A DNA stretch of 34,635 nt from the NCBI GenBank assembly GCA_903861115.1, contig CAIOTD010000082.1, positions 1 through 34,635 on the forward strand, written 5' to 3'. This document shows, in pieces, positions 10,601 through 18,469 of this stretch. Origin of the DNA: an uncultured Burkholderiales bacterium. GTDB taxonomy: Bacteria; Pseudomonadota; Gammaproteobacteria; Burkholderiales; Burkholderiaceae_C. Position numbers and translations under genes: made by a program. Each line of letters begins with the position of its first letter. Position 1 is the stretch's first letter. The notes under the pieces were generated by a model, which worked only from the letters and a program-made list of their open reading frames with translations, ran no database searches and had not been told where the DNA came from.

Positions 10601-11172
10601 AGATCCTTAACAATCCTTCGCCAGCATTCACTTTGCCAAATCTCCTCAGCTCGAAGTGGACTTCTAACGCCTGAGGGGTCAATCAACACATTCGCCCCCT
10701 CCTCCCAGCTTTTGAGCCAATCAGCTCGATAGACTTGGTATTGATCAAAAAGTTCAGCCACTTGCGTTGCCAACTTATAAAGCACATCGTCTCCAAAGCG
10801 ACTGACATATTCTTTGATCAAGACGTACGACGCGCGATTGATCTCAGAGGGCAAAATCCTCATCAAACGCCAAACCAAAATATCCTTATCCGTCGCAGAG
10901 TAGGTCGAGATGCTGGGTTCATTCAAAATCGTTCTGTAAAGATCCCAAATGACTTTTCCAGGCAAGTTCACCTTGACGGCTGCACAAACACCGGCTGATC
11001 TTGCAAGCGTCAGCTTGACCCATTCAGCCAATGCAAGAGTGGGCGTCAGGATCAGTTCTTCTTCAAGTGGCCCCAGGGGATGCGTTTTGATCCAGGCGAA
11101 AAAGGTTTCCACCACACCTTCAATTTGATTTCCATGCAAAGCAATAAAGCCTGGCCGTATTGTGGAATTCAT
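7597..11172 (-). CDS. recC: Exodeoxyribonuclease V gamma subunit (RecC)
   Basis: RecC is the scaffold of RecBCD. It splits the duplex and reads the Chi sequence with a degenerate helicase fold. About 1190 residues are present, beginning FIALHGNQIEGVVETF and containing the conserved block SIPSKVICLVGMNEGDFPR followed by an ALLSAREKLYVSWSA segment. No Walker A is seen, as expected. The frame could begin at GTG 11184, but the ATG at 11172 gives a normal RecC N-terminus; neither has a clear Shine-Dalgarno. It is the first gene of recC-recB-recD, and no ptrA lies between recC and recB, unlike in E. coli. A sigma-70-like promoter at 11205-11233 gives a very short leader. Confidence 0.95.
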   Translation of the reverse strand: MNSTIRPGFIALHGNQIEGVVETFFAWIKTHPLGPLEEELILTPTLALAEWVKLTLARSAGVCAAVKVNLPGKVIWDLYRTILNEPSISTYSATDKDILVWRLMRILPSEINRASYVLIKEYVSRFGDDVLYKLATQVAELFDQYQVYRADWLKSWEEGANVLIDPSGVRSPLRAEEIWQSECWRRIVKDLNEQEQMGIRPHLHAKAMEILAKGEFDVEKLPKRITLLGVNSLPMQNLALLAALSQYTQVFIGVNSPCRFHWADIMEGREYFKWERRRFKSRSEKDLTQVDFSEMHLHANPILSAWGRQSRDFVRQMDEFDDIQKTKESFQHLKLDVFTPEVAPLSASELGADQAPVLLRLIQDQIRDLEPIDPKDLEQKDQLLEKTRECQHGANWVANLADASVVFQKTHGLTRELEVLHDQLLGLFDAQSGRQRVEPYDVLVMLPDLEVASPVIQAVFGQYSVADERHIPFSIAEQNLLEHHPLVESFKWLMGVGNSRCQLGDLLTVLKTTCISQCFGLEENDFDQLEHWLFESGMRWGLSGKHREQLGFVDSKELNTILFGIRRMLLGYTNAGQDEVLSTANDPSIWPMASVSGMDAEIVGRFVSFVEVVAAWWSKSHIAQSPKMWGLDLSELMSNLIRATSLSDIKVMQAMSGALSEFLEHAQEANFEEPISLKVAASAWMDGLKVGDKRQRVLSNGVTFGSIKTMHSIPSKVICLVGMNEGDFPRVGVHNPFDLMEKKGQSRVGDRSKSQDDRALMLQALLSAREKLYVSWSALSERDNSFKSPSVLVSQLRQYIADKWSASLLDQLTSVHPMQPFGVAYFKEGTPLKTYAKEWFSLHTKSNSKTDAEIELTAKTAKAANQERHDDVASCDIQQIVQTFKNPVRQYFKHALSVNFYPLEQERYDEESFGLDALQVFQLKDQLLKYFELSHYEAHDIEPMVRRYLSRLQLSGHLPLGPMGELLQEHLLTELEPQLGQALHLQQTHPLRMPDMALKVEWGPCELIDSVSNLRAMTSLDGEQSKVYIELVANRLMVKKDMRPHQLLKPWIMSVLFAHLELDIELIFLFADVKLKVVQPEKELADRSWEVLSAAYEKSQMDFLAMPLKTALVYAKGKDTSKAKGVYEGSDHVMGEVSDMSLERIFPTFEALTRDAETVESWGKTFEPFWEWFDAQLKPVPYAKSISAPVK

Positions 11173-11204
11173 GGGTGTGTGCACTTTAGGTAGGGGTGAA
11201 CGAG

Positions 11205-11233
11205 ATTAAAAACACTGTTCAAGTTAAGCTCAA
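11205..11233 (-). promoter_or_regulatory. Sigma-70-like promoter of recCBD
   Basis: On the reverse strand TTGAGC (11233-11228) is separated by exactly 17 bases from TTTAAT (11210-11205). The -35 matches four of six consensus bases and the -10 matches five of six. The start point would fall near 11198, 14-26 bases before the two possible recC starts. The terminator immediately upstream at 11248-11266 supports an independent recCBD unit. Confidence 0.5.
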
Positions 11234-11247
11234 TCATGCTCGAAAAG

Positions 11248-11266
11248 AAGCTCAGCCAATGAGCTT
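11248..11266 (-). terminator. Intrinsic terminator after coxG
   Basis: On the reverse strand AAGCTCA-TTGGC-TGAGCTT forms a perfect seven-base stem with a five-base loop and is followed by CTTTTC. It lies about 100 bases past the coxG stop and just before the recC promoter, so it would end the leftward cox transcript. The U-run is short, so termination may be partial. Confidence 0.6.
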
Positions 11267-11368
11267 ACAACGCCTCACGCAAAAAATGACGCAACGCCCA
11301 AAGTGCAACCAATCCCTTTGAATGCGCCTTCGGCCTTGGCAGACAAGCGCGGGCAAATCGATACGCGC

Positions 11369-11959
11369 TTACTTTACGAACAAATAAATGAGCAACACGC
11401 CAAGGGCAACAAGACTGATATTTCTCACATTGAACCAGCTCGCAGACTCCTTTTCAGTCGCGTTGTTCTGAGCAGTTTGCTCCGCTTGTTCTAGAGCAGT
11501 GGCTTCTTCGCTGGTAAAAATTTTAGCTGTTTCCGCATCAAATTTTTTAAAGAAATCTTCCGACAATGATTTGGCTGCCCCGTCGATCAGACGCTGACCG
11601 AGTTGTGCAATTTTTCCACCCACTTGTGCGTTCACGACATACTGAAGTTCACACCCAGCCTCGTTGGGGATGAGTTTGACTTGAGCTGTTCCTTTTCCAA
11701 ACCCGGCCACTCCCCCTTGCCCCTCAAAATTCAAGGTATAACTGGCGGGGGGATTCATGTCCATGAGCGAAATTTTTCCACTGAATTTGGCCGATACGGG
11801 TCCTATTTTTACAGCCATGCCAATCAAGTATTGCTGATCTTCACCCAAATCAATCCGATCGCACCCAGGAATGCAAGCCTTTAAAACATCTGGATTGTTC
11901 AAAGCACTCCAAGCTTGTTGTTGACTCACGGCCAGTTGGCGAGTTCCTTGCATATCCAT
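11369..11959 (-). CDS. coxG: CoxG-like SRPBCC membrane-anchored protein
   Basis: This is a START/SRPBCC-fold protein of the carbon monoxide dehydrogenase subunit G family, thought to help recruit or anchor molybdenum hydroxylases at the membrane. The 196 residues begin MDMQGTRQLAVSQQQAWSAL, with the family pattern DVLKACIPGCDRID at about 29-42 and FSGKISLMDMNPPASYTL after it. The last 20 residues (NISLVALGVLLIYLFVK) form a single hydrophobic segment, consistent with a C-terminal anchor. The ATG at 11959 has GGAG nine bases upstream. It is the last gene of the cox cluster, separated from coxE by 125 bases that contain two dyads. Confidence 0.9.
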   Translation of the reverse strand: MDMQGTRQLAVSQQQAWSALNNPDVLKACIPGCDRIDLGEDQQYLIGMAVKIGPVSAKFSGKISLMDMNPPASYTLNFEGQGGVAGFGKGTAQVKLIPNEAGCELQYVVNAQVGGKIAQLGQRLIDGAAKSLSEDFFKKFDAETAKIFTSEEATALEQAEQTAQNNATEKESASWFNVRNISLVALGVLLIYLFVK

Positions 11960-12032
11960 GTTTCATATCTCCAATAAGGTCCATTGATGAGACGAGCCCT
12001 TTTATGTGAGCCCTCTGTAGACTTGTATCTTA

Positions 12033-12062
12033 CACTTTATCCATAAAGTGCGGGAAAGCCCG
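12033..12062 (-). repeat. Two adjacent dyads between coxE and coxG
   Basis: CACTTTAT-CC-ATAAAGTG (12033-12050) is a perfect eight-base dyad, directly followed by CGGG-AAAG-CCCG (12051-12062). In leftward mRNA the GC hairpin comes first, then the AT-rich dyad. They could act as an operator, an RNA-processing or stabilising element, or a weak attenuator between coxE and coxG. The sequence does not decide between these. Confidence 0.6.
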
Positions 12063-12084
12063 TCCTTGTTGGGATGAGCGTGCG

Positions 12085-13266
12085 TCAACGCTGGATCAGA
12101 TCCTTGATGGCCTTGGCCAAATCCTCTAAATGCGCCAGATCGTGAATGGCCAACTTTGCATCGCTGAATCGATCCAAGACCCCGGCGCCTTTGGCCAAAG
12201 GTTCATAGCCCTCAAATCTCAGCAGTGGATTGAGCCAACAAATCTTGCGTGCTTTGCCCTTTAACCAAGCCATGTTGGCCTCCAACTGTGCATGGTCACC
12301 CGTGTCTAGGCCATCGCTCACCAGCAGCACCAAGGTTCTTTTTGCCATCAAACGACGCCCATGCTGGCTTTTGAGCTCCTGCAAGGAGGCCCCAAGCTTG
12401 GTCCCCCCTGCAAAATCTTTGATGGCCTCGTTGCACTCTTTGAGCATCAGGTCAGGGTCTTTGTGTTTGAACGCGAGCGTTAGATCGGTCAAGCCGGTTC
12501 CAAAGGCCATCACATCCCGCCTCTTCACGTGCTCCGTGGCTTTGTGCAAAAAAGCGAGCAACAGTCTTGCATATCTCTCCATTGAGCCCGAGATGTCCAC
12601 CAAAATGAGAATGGGTAGACGCTGCATTTGTCGACCCAGCTTGGGAAGCACCAGGAACTCCCCATCCAACTGCGCGGCCAAGCGAAGCGTTTTGGACCAA
12701 TGCAAGTGCGCCCCCCTTGGACAGCTGATTTTTCTTCTTGAGGGCACTTTAGGAATGGGCAATGGGATGTCTCGGGCCAAGCGTTGTACCAGAGCGAACT
12801 CAGTGGCCCCAAGTTGATTAAAGTCTGCATGTCTGAGCCTCACCAGCTCACTGGCGGTCATGGCCGCGTCCAACTCGATGTCATCTTCCGCATTGGGCTT
12901 GAGCAAAGGGAACTGAGGCGCCTGGGGTTTAAGTGCCTCACTCACTCTTGCTTTTTTGGGCTTGGTGTCCTCTTGGCCTTGTGAGCTGGGCAGCATTTGA
13001 GCGAGCAACTTATTGGCGAGCTGCGGATCTTTGAAATACTCATCAAACAACTGCCGAAAGGCCTCTAGATCTTCCTGTCTTGAGATCAATACGCTCTCAA
13101 GTGCATAGGCGAGATCCTCGCGGTGCTCAAGTCCAACCAACTGCGCCGAGGACACCCCAAGCGCAATTCGAGCGCTGTCGATGGGCACGCCCGCACGCCT
13201 TAGCGCTCTCGCAAAACCCATGATATTTTCTGGCCACTTACCCGACCTGGCGTCCCCTAATTGCAT
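12085..13266 (-). CDS. coxE: CoxE-like VWA-domain protein
   Basis: CoxE-family proteins carry a von Willebrand factor A domain and pair with a MoxR ATPase (CoxD) to mature the molybdenum hydroxylase, probably by inserting sulphur or copper or by remodelling the active site. Counting from the upstream TTG, the metal-ion-dependent adhesion site DISGS is at 240-244, followed by MAFGTGLTDLTLAF and LLVSDGLDTGD, the other MIDAS parts. The N-terminal helices ENIMGFARALRRAGVPID are typical of the family, and a variable linker separates the two halves. The frame opens with TTG at 13314, only five bases past the coxD stop. ATG at 13266 is preferred, though neither has a convincing ribosome binding site. 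Confidence 0.9.
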   Translation of the reverse strand: MQLGDARSGKWPENIMGFARALRRAGVPIDSARIALGVSSAQLVGLEHREDLAYALESVLISRQEDLEAFRQLFDEYFKDPQLANKLLAQMLPSSQGQEDTKPKKARVSEALKPQAPQFPLLKPNAEDDIELDAAMTASELVRLRHADFNQLGATEFALVQRLARDIPLPIPKVPSRRKISCPRGAHLHWSKTLRLAAQLDGEFLVLPKLGRQMQRLPILILVDISGSMERYARLLLAFLHKATEHVKRRDVMAFGTGLTDLTLAFKHKDPDLMLKECNEAIKDFAGGTKLGASLQELKSQHGRRLMAKRTLVLLVSDGLDTGDHAQLEANMAWLKGKARKICWLNPLLRFEGYEPLAKGAGVLDRFSDAKLAIHDLAHLEDLAKAIKDLIQR

Positions 13267-13319
13267 GTGCGTGGCTGAAAAATTTGTTTTGACACCCAAT
13301 GGAATGGGGCCCAAGTGTA

Positions 13320-14216
13320 CTAAGGCAAAGGCACCTGATCGACGGGTTGCAAAAGCTCTTTCATCAAGGGCGCCAGTGCAGCAACATCTTCTCGCTGCTT
13401 GAATAAAATACCTGCCGTGTCTGCAACCACTTCGGGATCAATGATCAGCGTATCCAATGAAACCAAGGCCTTGGCCCATTCCACGCTCTCAGCAATGCCT
13501 GGGGAGCGGCTAAACGCATTGACAAAAGGCGCAGAGCGCAGCCTTGCCACAAAAGTAGAAACTTGTTGTGTCAACGCTTCACTGGCTTGGGGCACTTGTC
13601 GGCTTAAGATGGCCAATTCTCTTTCCCGACTCGGGTAATCCATCCAATGGTAGAGACAGCGACGTTTGACAGCATCGTTGAGCTCTCTGGTTCTGTTGCT
13701 GGTCAATATGGTCACGGGCGTCACACGGGCCTTGATGGTGCCCAATTCAGGAATGCTGACTTGGTATTCGCCCAAATACTCCAGCAAAAAAGCCTCAAAG
13801 GGCTCATCTGCACGATCGACCTCATCAATCAAAAGCACCGCACCAGGAAGAGGTGCTCGCAAGGCCTTCAACAAAGGACGCTCAATCAAGTACTTTTCTT
13901 GATAGACCTCTTGCTCCACACTTGCAATTTGATCGTGTGAGGTGGCCGCTCGCATGTGCAACATTTGCGCAGCATAATTCCACTCATACAAAGCTTCACG
14001 AAGCTCTAAGCCGTCATAACACTGCAATCTCACCAAAACTCGGCCCAGCGCAAGACTCAACGCTTTTGCAAGCTCCGTTTTACCAACGCCAGGCTCTCCC
14101 TCTAAGAGCAAAGGTCGCTTTAACTTGAGTGCCAAAAAAACAGCCGTCGCCAAGCGACGGTCTGCCTCATATCCTTCTTGTCTCAGCGCCTCTATCAAGG
14201 CGTCAACGGAGATCAT
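13320..14216 (-). CDS. coxD: CoxD-like MoxR AAA+ ATPase
   Basis: This is a MoxR-family AAA+ ATPase. In Oligotropha the homologue CoxD is needed to complete the active site of CO dehydrogenase. The 298 residues show Walker A GEPGVGKT at 40-47, Walker B AVLLIDEVDRADEPFEAFLLE and sensor 1/arginine finger region ILTSNRTRELNDAVKRRC. The ATG overlaps the coxM stop as ATGA, and the stop lies next to coxE, its predicted partner. The gene pair with a VWA protein directly downstream is the classic MoxR-VWA arrangement. Confidence 0.94.
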   Translation of the reverse strand: MISVDALIEALRQEGYEADRRLATAVFLALKLKRPLLLEGEPGVGKTELAKALSLALGRVLVRLQCYDGLELREALYEWNYAAQMLHMRAATSHDQIASVEQEVYQEKYLIERPLLKALRAPLPGAVLLIDEVDRADEPFEAFLLEYLGEYQVSIPELGTIKARVTPVTILTSNRTRELNDAVKRRCLYHWMDYPSRERELAILSRQVPQASEALTQQVSTFVARLRSAPFVNAFSRSPGIAESVEWAKALVSLDTLIIDPEVVADTAGILFKQREDVAALAPLMKELLQPVDQVPLP

Positions 14217-15007
14217 CCAAGTAAAATCTTGACAGCGCGTTGGGTTTGCACGCTGATCAAATGTGCTCGGTAGGTCGCACTGGCGTGAATGTCCGTGTTC
14301 AAGTCGCTTTCGTCGATCTTGACAGCTGCGGCGGCATCGACGCTGAAGTTTTTATTGAGCGCATCTTCAAGCGCATGGTGGCGAAAAACACCTTGGGAAC
14401 TGGCACCCGTGACGGCCAAGCGAACACCTGAATTGGTTTGAGCCAAGTACACCCCGACCATTGCAAAACGCGACGCTTGTTGCTTGAACTTCAGATAGAC
14501 CGCTTTTTTAGGAATCGGAAATGAAATCGATTTGATCAATTCACCGGACTCCAAAGCCGTGGTGAACATGCCCAGAAAGAAATCATCGGCTTTGATGGAG
14601 CGGTGATCAGTATGGACCGTTGCACCTAGGGCCAAAACTGCGCTGGGGTAACAAGCAGAGGGATCGTTGTTGGCCACAGAGCCACCGAGCGTTCCCATGG
14701 CACGAACTTGTTTGTCTCCAATTTGAGCAGCCAAAGCAGCCAGTGAGGGCAAATGGCTTTTAACGAGTTCGCTCTCTGCCACTTGGGCATGCTTGACCAT
14801 TGCACCAATGACCAAGGATTGCCCCTCAAGCTTGATGTCCTTGAGCTCCGCAATTTTCGACAAATCAACCAAGGTCTCAGGACTGCTCAAGCGTTGCTTC
14901 ATGGAAGCGAGCAGCGTTTGTCCGCCAGCCAGGGGTTGTGCACCCGCCTTGATCAACTGAGAAGCATCGGACAAGCTGGATGGGCGTTCGTAGGTAAATG
15001 CGTACAT
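14213..15007 (-). CDS. coxM: Molybdenum hydroxylase FAD subunit (CoxM-like)
   Basis: This is the flavoprotein subunit that passes electrons from the [2Fe-2S] subunit to the acceptor. The 264 residues carry the PCMH/VAO-type FAD motifs PLAGGQTLLASMKQRL (about 26-41) and MGTLGGSVANNDPSACYPSA (about 105-124). The C-terminal CO-dehydrogenase flavoprotein domain follows. The length is a little shorter than Oligotropha CoxM (288). Only 46 bases separate it from the coxL stop, and it overlaps coxD. The S-L-M order is the one found for form II clusters, whereas form I clusters are M-S-L. Confidence 0.93.
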   Translation of the reverse strand: MYAFTYERPSSLSDASQLIKAGAQPLAGGQTLLASMKQRLSSPETLVDLSKIAELKDIKLEGQSLVIGAMVKHAQVAESELVKSHLPSLAALAAQIGDKQVRAMGTLGGSVANNDPSACYPSAVLALGATVHTDHRSIKADDFFLGMFTTALESGELIKSISFPIPKKAVYLKFKQQASRFAMVGVYLAQTNSGVRLAVTGASSQGVFRHHALEDALNKNFSVDAAAAVKIDESDLNTDIHASATYRAHLISVQTQRAVKILLG

Positions 15008-15053
15008 GGTAAATCTCTCTCTTTTTCAATAGGTGTAATGGTATCTTAAAATT

Positions 15054-17441
15054 TCAAACCTTTGCCGATTCAATCGCACTCCAGACCCGATGGGGGGTTG
15101 CGGGCATGTCCAGATCCTTCACACCCAGGGGGGACAGGGCATCTAAAACCGCATTCATCACGGCTGGGGGTGAGCCAATGGCGCCCGCCTCGCCGCAACC
15201 TTTGGTGCCCAAGGGGTTGTGGGTACAAGGCGTGCAAACGTGTCCGATCTCAAAATGTGGGAAATCATCAGCTCTTGGCATTGCATAGTCCATGAAAGAG
15301 CCCGTGAGCAACTGCCCACTTTGCGAGTCATAGACACAATTCTCAAAAAGCGCTTGCCCAATCCCTTGGACCAAGCCCCCGTGAATTTGCCCCTCAACAA
15401 TCATCGGGTTGATGATGGTGCCAAAGTCATCCACGGCCGTGAACCGATCCAAATGCACCACACCCGTTTGGGGGTCAACCTCAACTTCCGCGATGTAAGT
15501 GCCCGCGGGAAAAGTAAAGTTGGTGGGATCGTAAAAAGCAGTCTCATTCAAACCCGGCTCCAATTTGTCGAGCGGGTAGTTGTGGGGCACATAGGCGGTC
15601 AAAGCCACCTGCGCGAAGGTGACCATCTTGTCGGTGCCCTTGACTCTGAATTCACCATTGGAGAACTCGATGTCCACATCACTGGCCTCGAGCAAGTGGG
15701 CCGCAATTTTCTTCGCTTTGGATTCAATTTTATCCAGCGCTTTCATGATCGCCGCCCCACCCACAGAAATAGAACGTGAGCCATAGGTGCCCATCCCAAA
15801 GGGCACGCGTCCCGTGTCCCCATGCACCACATCAATTTGATCAACAGCCATCCCTAGGCGCGCTGCGACCACTTGCGCAAACGTCGTCTCATGCCCTTGA
15901 CCATGGCTGTGTGAACCCGTAAATACCGTCACACTTCCCGTGGGATGCACTCTGATTTCACCGCACTCAAAAAGTCCAGCTCGAGCACCCAAAGCACCCG
16001 CGATGTTGCTGGGCGCTATGCCACAAGCTTCGATATAGCTCGAATACCCAATGCCGCGAAGTTTGCCATTGGCCTTTGAGGCCGCTTTTCGAGCCTCAAA
16101 ACCAGCCACATCGGCCTTTTTCTCTGACTCGTTCATGCATGCATGAAAGTCGCCAATGTCGTACTGCAAAGCCACGGGCGTTTGATAGGGAAACTGGGTG
16201 ATGAAATTGCGCTTTCGGATTTCATCTTGTGTGCGGCCCGTCTCCCAAGCTGCGCGCGTGACCAATCGCTCCAACAAATAGGTCGCCTCAGGACGACCCG
16301 CCCCTCGGTAAGCATCGACAGGTGCCGTATTGGTGAACCATGCATCGACCTCAACATACACTTGCGGTGTCTTGTACTGCCCGGCCAATAGGGTGGCGTA
16401 CAAAATGGTGGGAACAGCGGTGGAGAACGTCGACAGGTAAGCACCCATGTTCGCATCGGTCTTGACTCTGAGCGCCAGGAAATTGCCTTGCTCATCCATC
16501 GCCAATTCGGCATGACTGACATGGTCTCGGCCATGTGCGTCGCTGAGGAAGGCCTCATTGCGGTCAGCCGTCCACTTGATGTTGCGGTTGATTTTCTTAG
16601 AGGCCCAGGTCAAACAAACATCCTCTGCATAGAGGTAAATCTTGGACCCAAAACCACCCCCCACATCCGGCGCGATGACCCTGACCTTGTGCTCAGGCAA
16701 GCCCATCACAAAAGCGGTCAGGAGCAGTCTCTCAACGTGCGGGTTTTGATTGGAGACGTACAAGGTGTACTCATCATTGGCCCTGTTGTAGGAACCCACA
16801 GCAGCTCGTGGCTCCATGGCGTTAGGGACCAAACGGTTGTTGATCAAATCAAGGCGAGTGATGTGCGCGGCCTTTGTAAAAGCCGTGTCCACTTGCGCCT
16901 TGTCCCCAATGGCCCAGTGGTAGCAATGATTGTCGGGCGCTTGATCGTGCAAGGTGGGATGCTTTTGACTCAGATCTCTAACGGCAGCCACGTCAACAAC
17001 CGCATCAAGGACATCGTAATCGACTAGAACTTTTTCAGCCGCATCACGCGCTTGCTCGAGGGTTTCAGCGATGACCATGGCCACATGGTCGCCGACATAA
17101 CGGACCCGGTCCAAAGCCAAAATGGGATGGGGTGGCTCTTTCATGGGTTGACCATCGGTGCTGGTGATCAGCCAACCGCAAGGCAATCCATTGATTTTGT
17201 CGCCAGCAACATCTTGCCCAGTAAAAACTTGCAAAACGCCGGGACTGGCAAGTGCTTGGGACGTGTCCACGTGTTTGAGCTTTGCGTGGGCATGAGGAGA
17301 GCGTACAAAAACAGCGTGCGAAAGATTGGGCAAGTGAACATCGTCCGTGTACTGCCCCGCACCCGTTAGGAATCGGTAGTCCTCTTTGCGCAAGACCGAC
17401 TCACCGATATGAGGTAATTTTGAAAAATCAGATGCACCCAT
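15054..17441 (-). CDS. coxL: Form II CoxL-like molybdopterin-binding large subunit
   Basis: This is the catalytic subunit of a xanthine-oxidase-family molybdenum hydroxylase. Domain order is the aldehyde oxidase/xanthine dehydrogenase a/b hammerhead (about residues 20-140), then two Mo-cofactor-binding halves. Visible motifs include [18 protein letters not shown], the active-site loop [10 protein letters not shown] (AYRGAGR at about 377-383), [18 protein letters not shown], and [15 protein letters not shown] with the catalytic glutamate near 751. True CO dehydrogenases have AYXCSFR, whose cysteine binds copper. Here that cysteine is glycine, so CO oxidation is unlikely and the substrate is unknown. 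The frame is open from 17483, but ATG 17441 has GGAG six bases upstream and is preferred. Confidence 0.94.
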   Translation of the reverse strand: MGASDFSKLPHIGESVLRKEDYRFLTGAGQYTDDVHLPNLSHAVFVRSPHAHAKLKHVDTSQALASPGVLQVFTGQDVAGDKINGLPCGWLITSTDGQPMKEPPHPILALDRVRYVGDHVAMVIAETLEQARDAAEKVLVDYDVLDAVVDVAAVRDLSQKHPTLHDQAPDNHCYHWAIGDKAQVDTAFTKAAHITRLDLINNRLVPNAMEPRAAVGSYNRANDEYTLYVSNQNPHVERLLLTAFVMGLPEHKVRVIAPDVGGGFGSKIYLYAEDVCLTWASKKINRNIKWTADRNEAFLSDAHGRDHVSHAELAMDEQGNFLALRVKTDANMGAYLSTFSTAVPTILYATLLAGQYKTPQVYVEVDAWFTNTAPVDAYRGAGRPEATYLLERLVTRAAWETGRTQDEIRKRNFITQFPYQTPVALQYDIGDFHACMNESEKKADVAGFEARKAASKANGKLRGIGYSSYIEACGIAPSNIAGALGARAGLFECGEIRVHPTGSVTVFTGSHSHGQGHETTFAQVVAARLGMAVDQIDVVHGDTGRVPFGMGTYGSRSISVGGAAIMKALDKIESKAKKIAAHLLEASDVDIEFSNGEFRVKGTDKMVTFAQVALTAYVPHNYPLDKLEPGLNETAFYDPTNFTFPAGTYIAEVEVDPQTGVVHLDRFTAVDDFGTIINPMIVEGQIHGGLVQGIGQALFENCVYDSQSGQLLTGSFMDYAMPRADDFPHFEIGHVCTPCTHNPLGTKGCGEAGAIGSPPAVMNAVLDALSPLGVKDLDMPATPHRVWSAIESAKV

Positions 17442-17555
17442 TTTTGTCTCCATCCATTTATTTGTTTTAACGTTTACATGCACTACATGACCAATTTTTT
17501 ATCCCTATGCGTTGGCTCTGAAAAATTCACCCTTCAACTGCACCAGCCGACAACC

Positions 17556-17575
17556 CAACTGAAACGCTTCAGTTG
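17556..17575 (-). repeat. Intercistronic hairpin between coxS and coxL
   Basis: CAACTGAA-ACGC-TTCAGTTG is a perfect eight-base stem with a four-base loop in the 172-base gap between coxS and coxL. No U-run follows in the leftward transcript, so it is more likely to protect or process mRNA, or to attenuate mildly, than to terminate fully. Confidence 0.65.
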
Positions 17576-17613
17576 CCTCGCCCCAGAAACCAAGTGTGCG
17601 CATGCGCCCACTT

Positions 17614-18081
17614 TTACTTGGCCATGTGAGCGGCCCCCAGCTGAACGGCTTTGACAATGTTTTGATAGCCGGTACAACGGCAAAGATTGCCCTCGAGTTG
17701 TTCCCGAATTTCTGTCTCAGTGGCTTTGGGATGGCGGGTGCACAAATCCACCGCGCTCATGACCATTCCAGGCGTGCAAAATCCACACTGCAATCCATGA
17801 CACTCTTTGAAAGCCGCTTGCATGGGATGCAAGGTGCCATCGGCACTGGCCAGACCTTCAATGGTTGTTATATTTGCGCCTTCGACTTGTGCAGCCAAGA
17901 CGTTGCATGACTTGAGGCTTTTACCGTCAACAAGGACCGTACAAGCACCGCATTGCGCCGTATCACAGCCCACGTGTGTGCCCGTCAAATGCAAAGTCTC
18001 TCTCAAGGCTTGCACCAACAAAGTGTTGGCCGCGACATCTATTTCTACGGCCTTGTTGTTCACGGTGAACGTTAAATGCAT
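17614..18081 (-). CDS. coxS: Molybdenum hydroxylase [2Fe-2S] subunit (CoxS-like)
   Basis: This is the small iron-sulphur subunit that wires the molybdenum site to FAD. The 155 residues contain a plant-type ferredoxin domain with C39, C44, C47 and C59 ([22 protein letters not shown] is spread over 38-59). A helical [2Fe-2S] domain has C99, C102, C134 and C136 (QCGFCTPG and NLCRCTGY). All eight ligands are present. The frame opens at 18105, but ATG 18081 has GGAG about eight bases upstream and gives the family N-terminus [10 protein letters not shown]. It is the first gene of the leftward cluster, facing a divergent TRAP transporter. Confidence 0.95.
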   Translation of the reverse strand: MHLTFTVNNKAVEIDVAANTLLVQALRETLHLTGTHVGCDTAQCGACTVLVDGKSLKSCNVLAAQVEGANITTIEGLASADGTLHPMQAAFKECHGLQCGFCTPGMVMSAVDLCTRHPKATETEIREQLEGNLCRCTGYQNIVKAVQLGAAHMAK

Positions 18082-18124
18082 AATTTTTCTCCAATGGTTT
18101 TTCAATCAAATCACACCCTTGATC

Positions 18125-18142
18125 ATTCAAACAAATTTGAAT
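18125..18142. promoter_or_regulatory. 18-base dyad upstream of coxS, candidate operator
   Basis: ATTCAAA-CAAA-TTTGAAT is a perfect seven-base inverted repeat with a four-base spacer, 44 bases upstream of the coxS start. Such AT-rich dyads are typical of helix-turn-helix regulator sites. No regulator gene lies in the window, so the binder is unknown. Confidence 0.5.
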
Positions 18143-18196
18143 CATTCGCCTAGGTTTTACCCTTGTTTCTCACAAATACCAGCACAAAATTGTTTT

Positions 18197-18220
18197 AAAA
18201 AAAAGTGCTTGCAGCGCAAG
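18197..18220 (-). terminator. Intrinsic-terminator-like hairpin with no gene upstream of it
   Basis: On the reverse strand CTTGC-GCT-GCAAG (18220-18208) is followed by CAC and a run of eight T (18204-18197). The stem is only five base pairs but the T-run is strong. No protein gene lies upstream on that strand between here and the rightward TRAP genes, so it may end a small RNA or block antisense transcription from reaching coxS. Confidence 0.4.
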
Positions 18221-18453
18221 AGAACCGATGGGCGTGCTGACGCTTGGGTTTTGCAGACTATTTTGCACGAAATTTAAGCGCCAAAGTGCCTATTTGCCCA
18301 AAATATGCCTGCGGCTCGCCTTCGTTTTTCAAGAACAAGCTTGGAGCCATGGTTCATGGATGAATCGATTGCACGAAAACGAATGGATGTGGCTTTGGAT
18401 CCTCTCTTTCGGGCACAGGCTGACCTGTTTGAGCCTTGAGCACGCTTAAAATC

Positions 18454-18469
18454 GATGAATTGTTTCATC
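18454..18469. promoter_or_regulatory. 16-base dyad upstream of TRAP permease genes
   Basis: GATGAA-TTGT-TTCATC is a perfect six-base inverted repeat with a four-base spacer. It lies about 70 bases upstream of the candidate -35 of the TRAP operon. It may be a regulator site, and it is not the same sequence as the dyad at 18125-18142. Confidence 0.4.

Noticed and set aside
11303-11494. 63-codon forward frame starting in the coxG-recC gap
   Set aside because: It runs into the antisense of coxG and has no ribosome binding site.
12230-12817. 195-codon forward frame
   Set aside because: It is antisense to coxE, whose VWA motifs are intact, and shows no family signature or ribosome binding site.
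16488-17027. 179-codon forward frame
   Set aside because: It is antisense to coxL, with no start signal or known domain.
15054-18081. True aerobic CO dehydrogenase
   Set aside because: The large subunit loop is AYRGAGR, lacking the copper-binding cysteine, and the gene order is S-L-M.
18228-18449. Small frames on both strands in the coxS-TRAP gap
   Set aside because: The 73-codon forward frame and the 64-codon reverse frame lack ribosome binding sites and family signatures. A small RNA explains the reverse-strand terminator better than a small protein.
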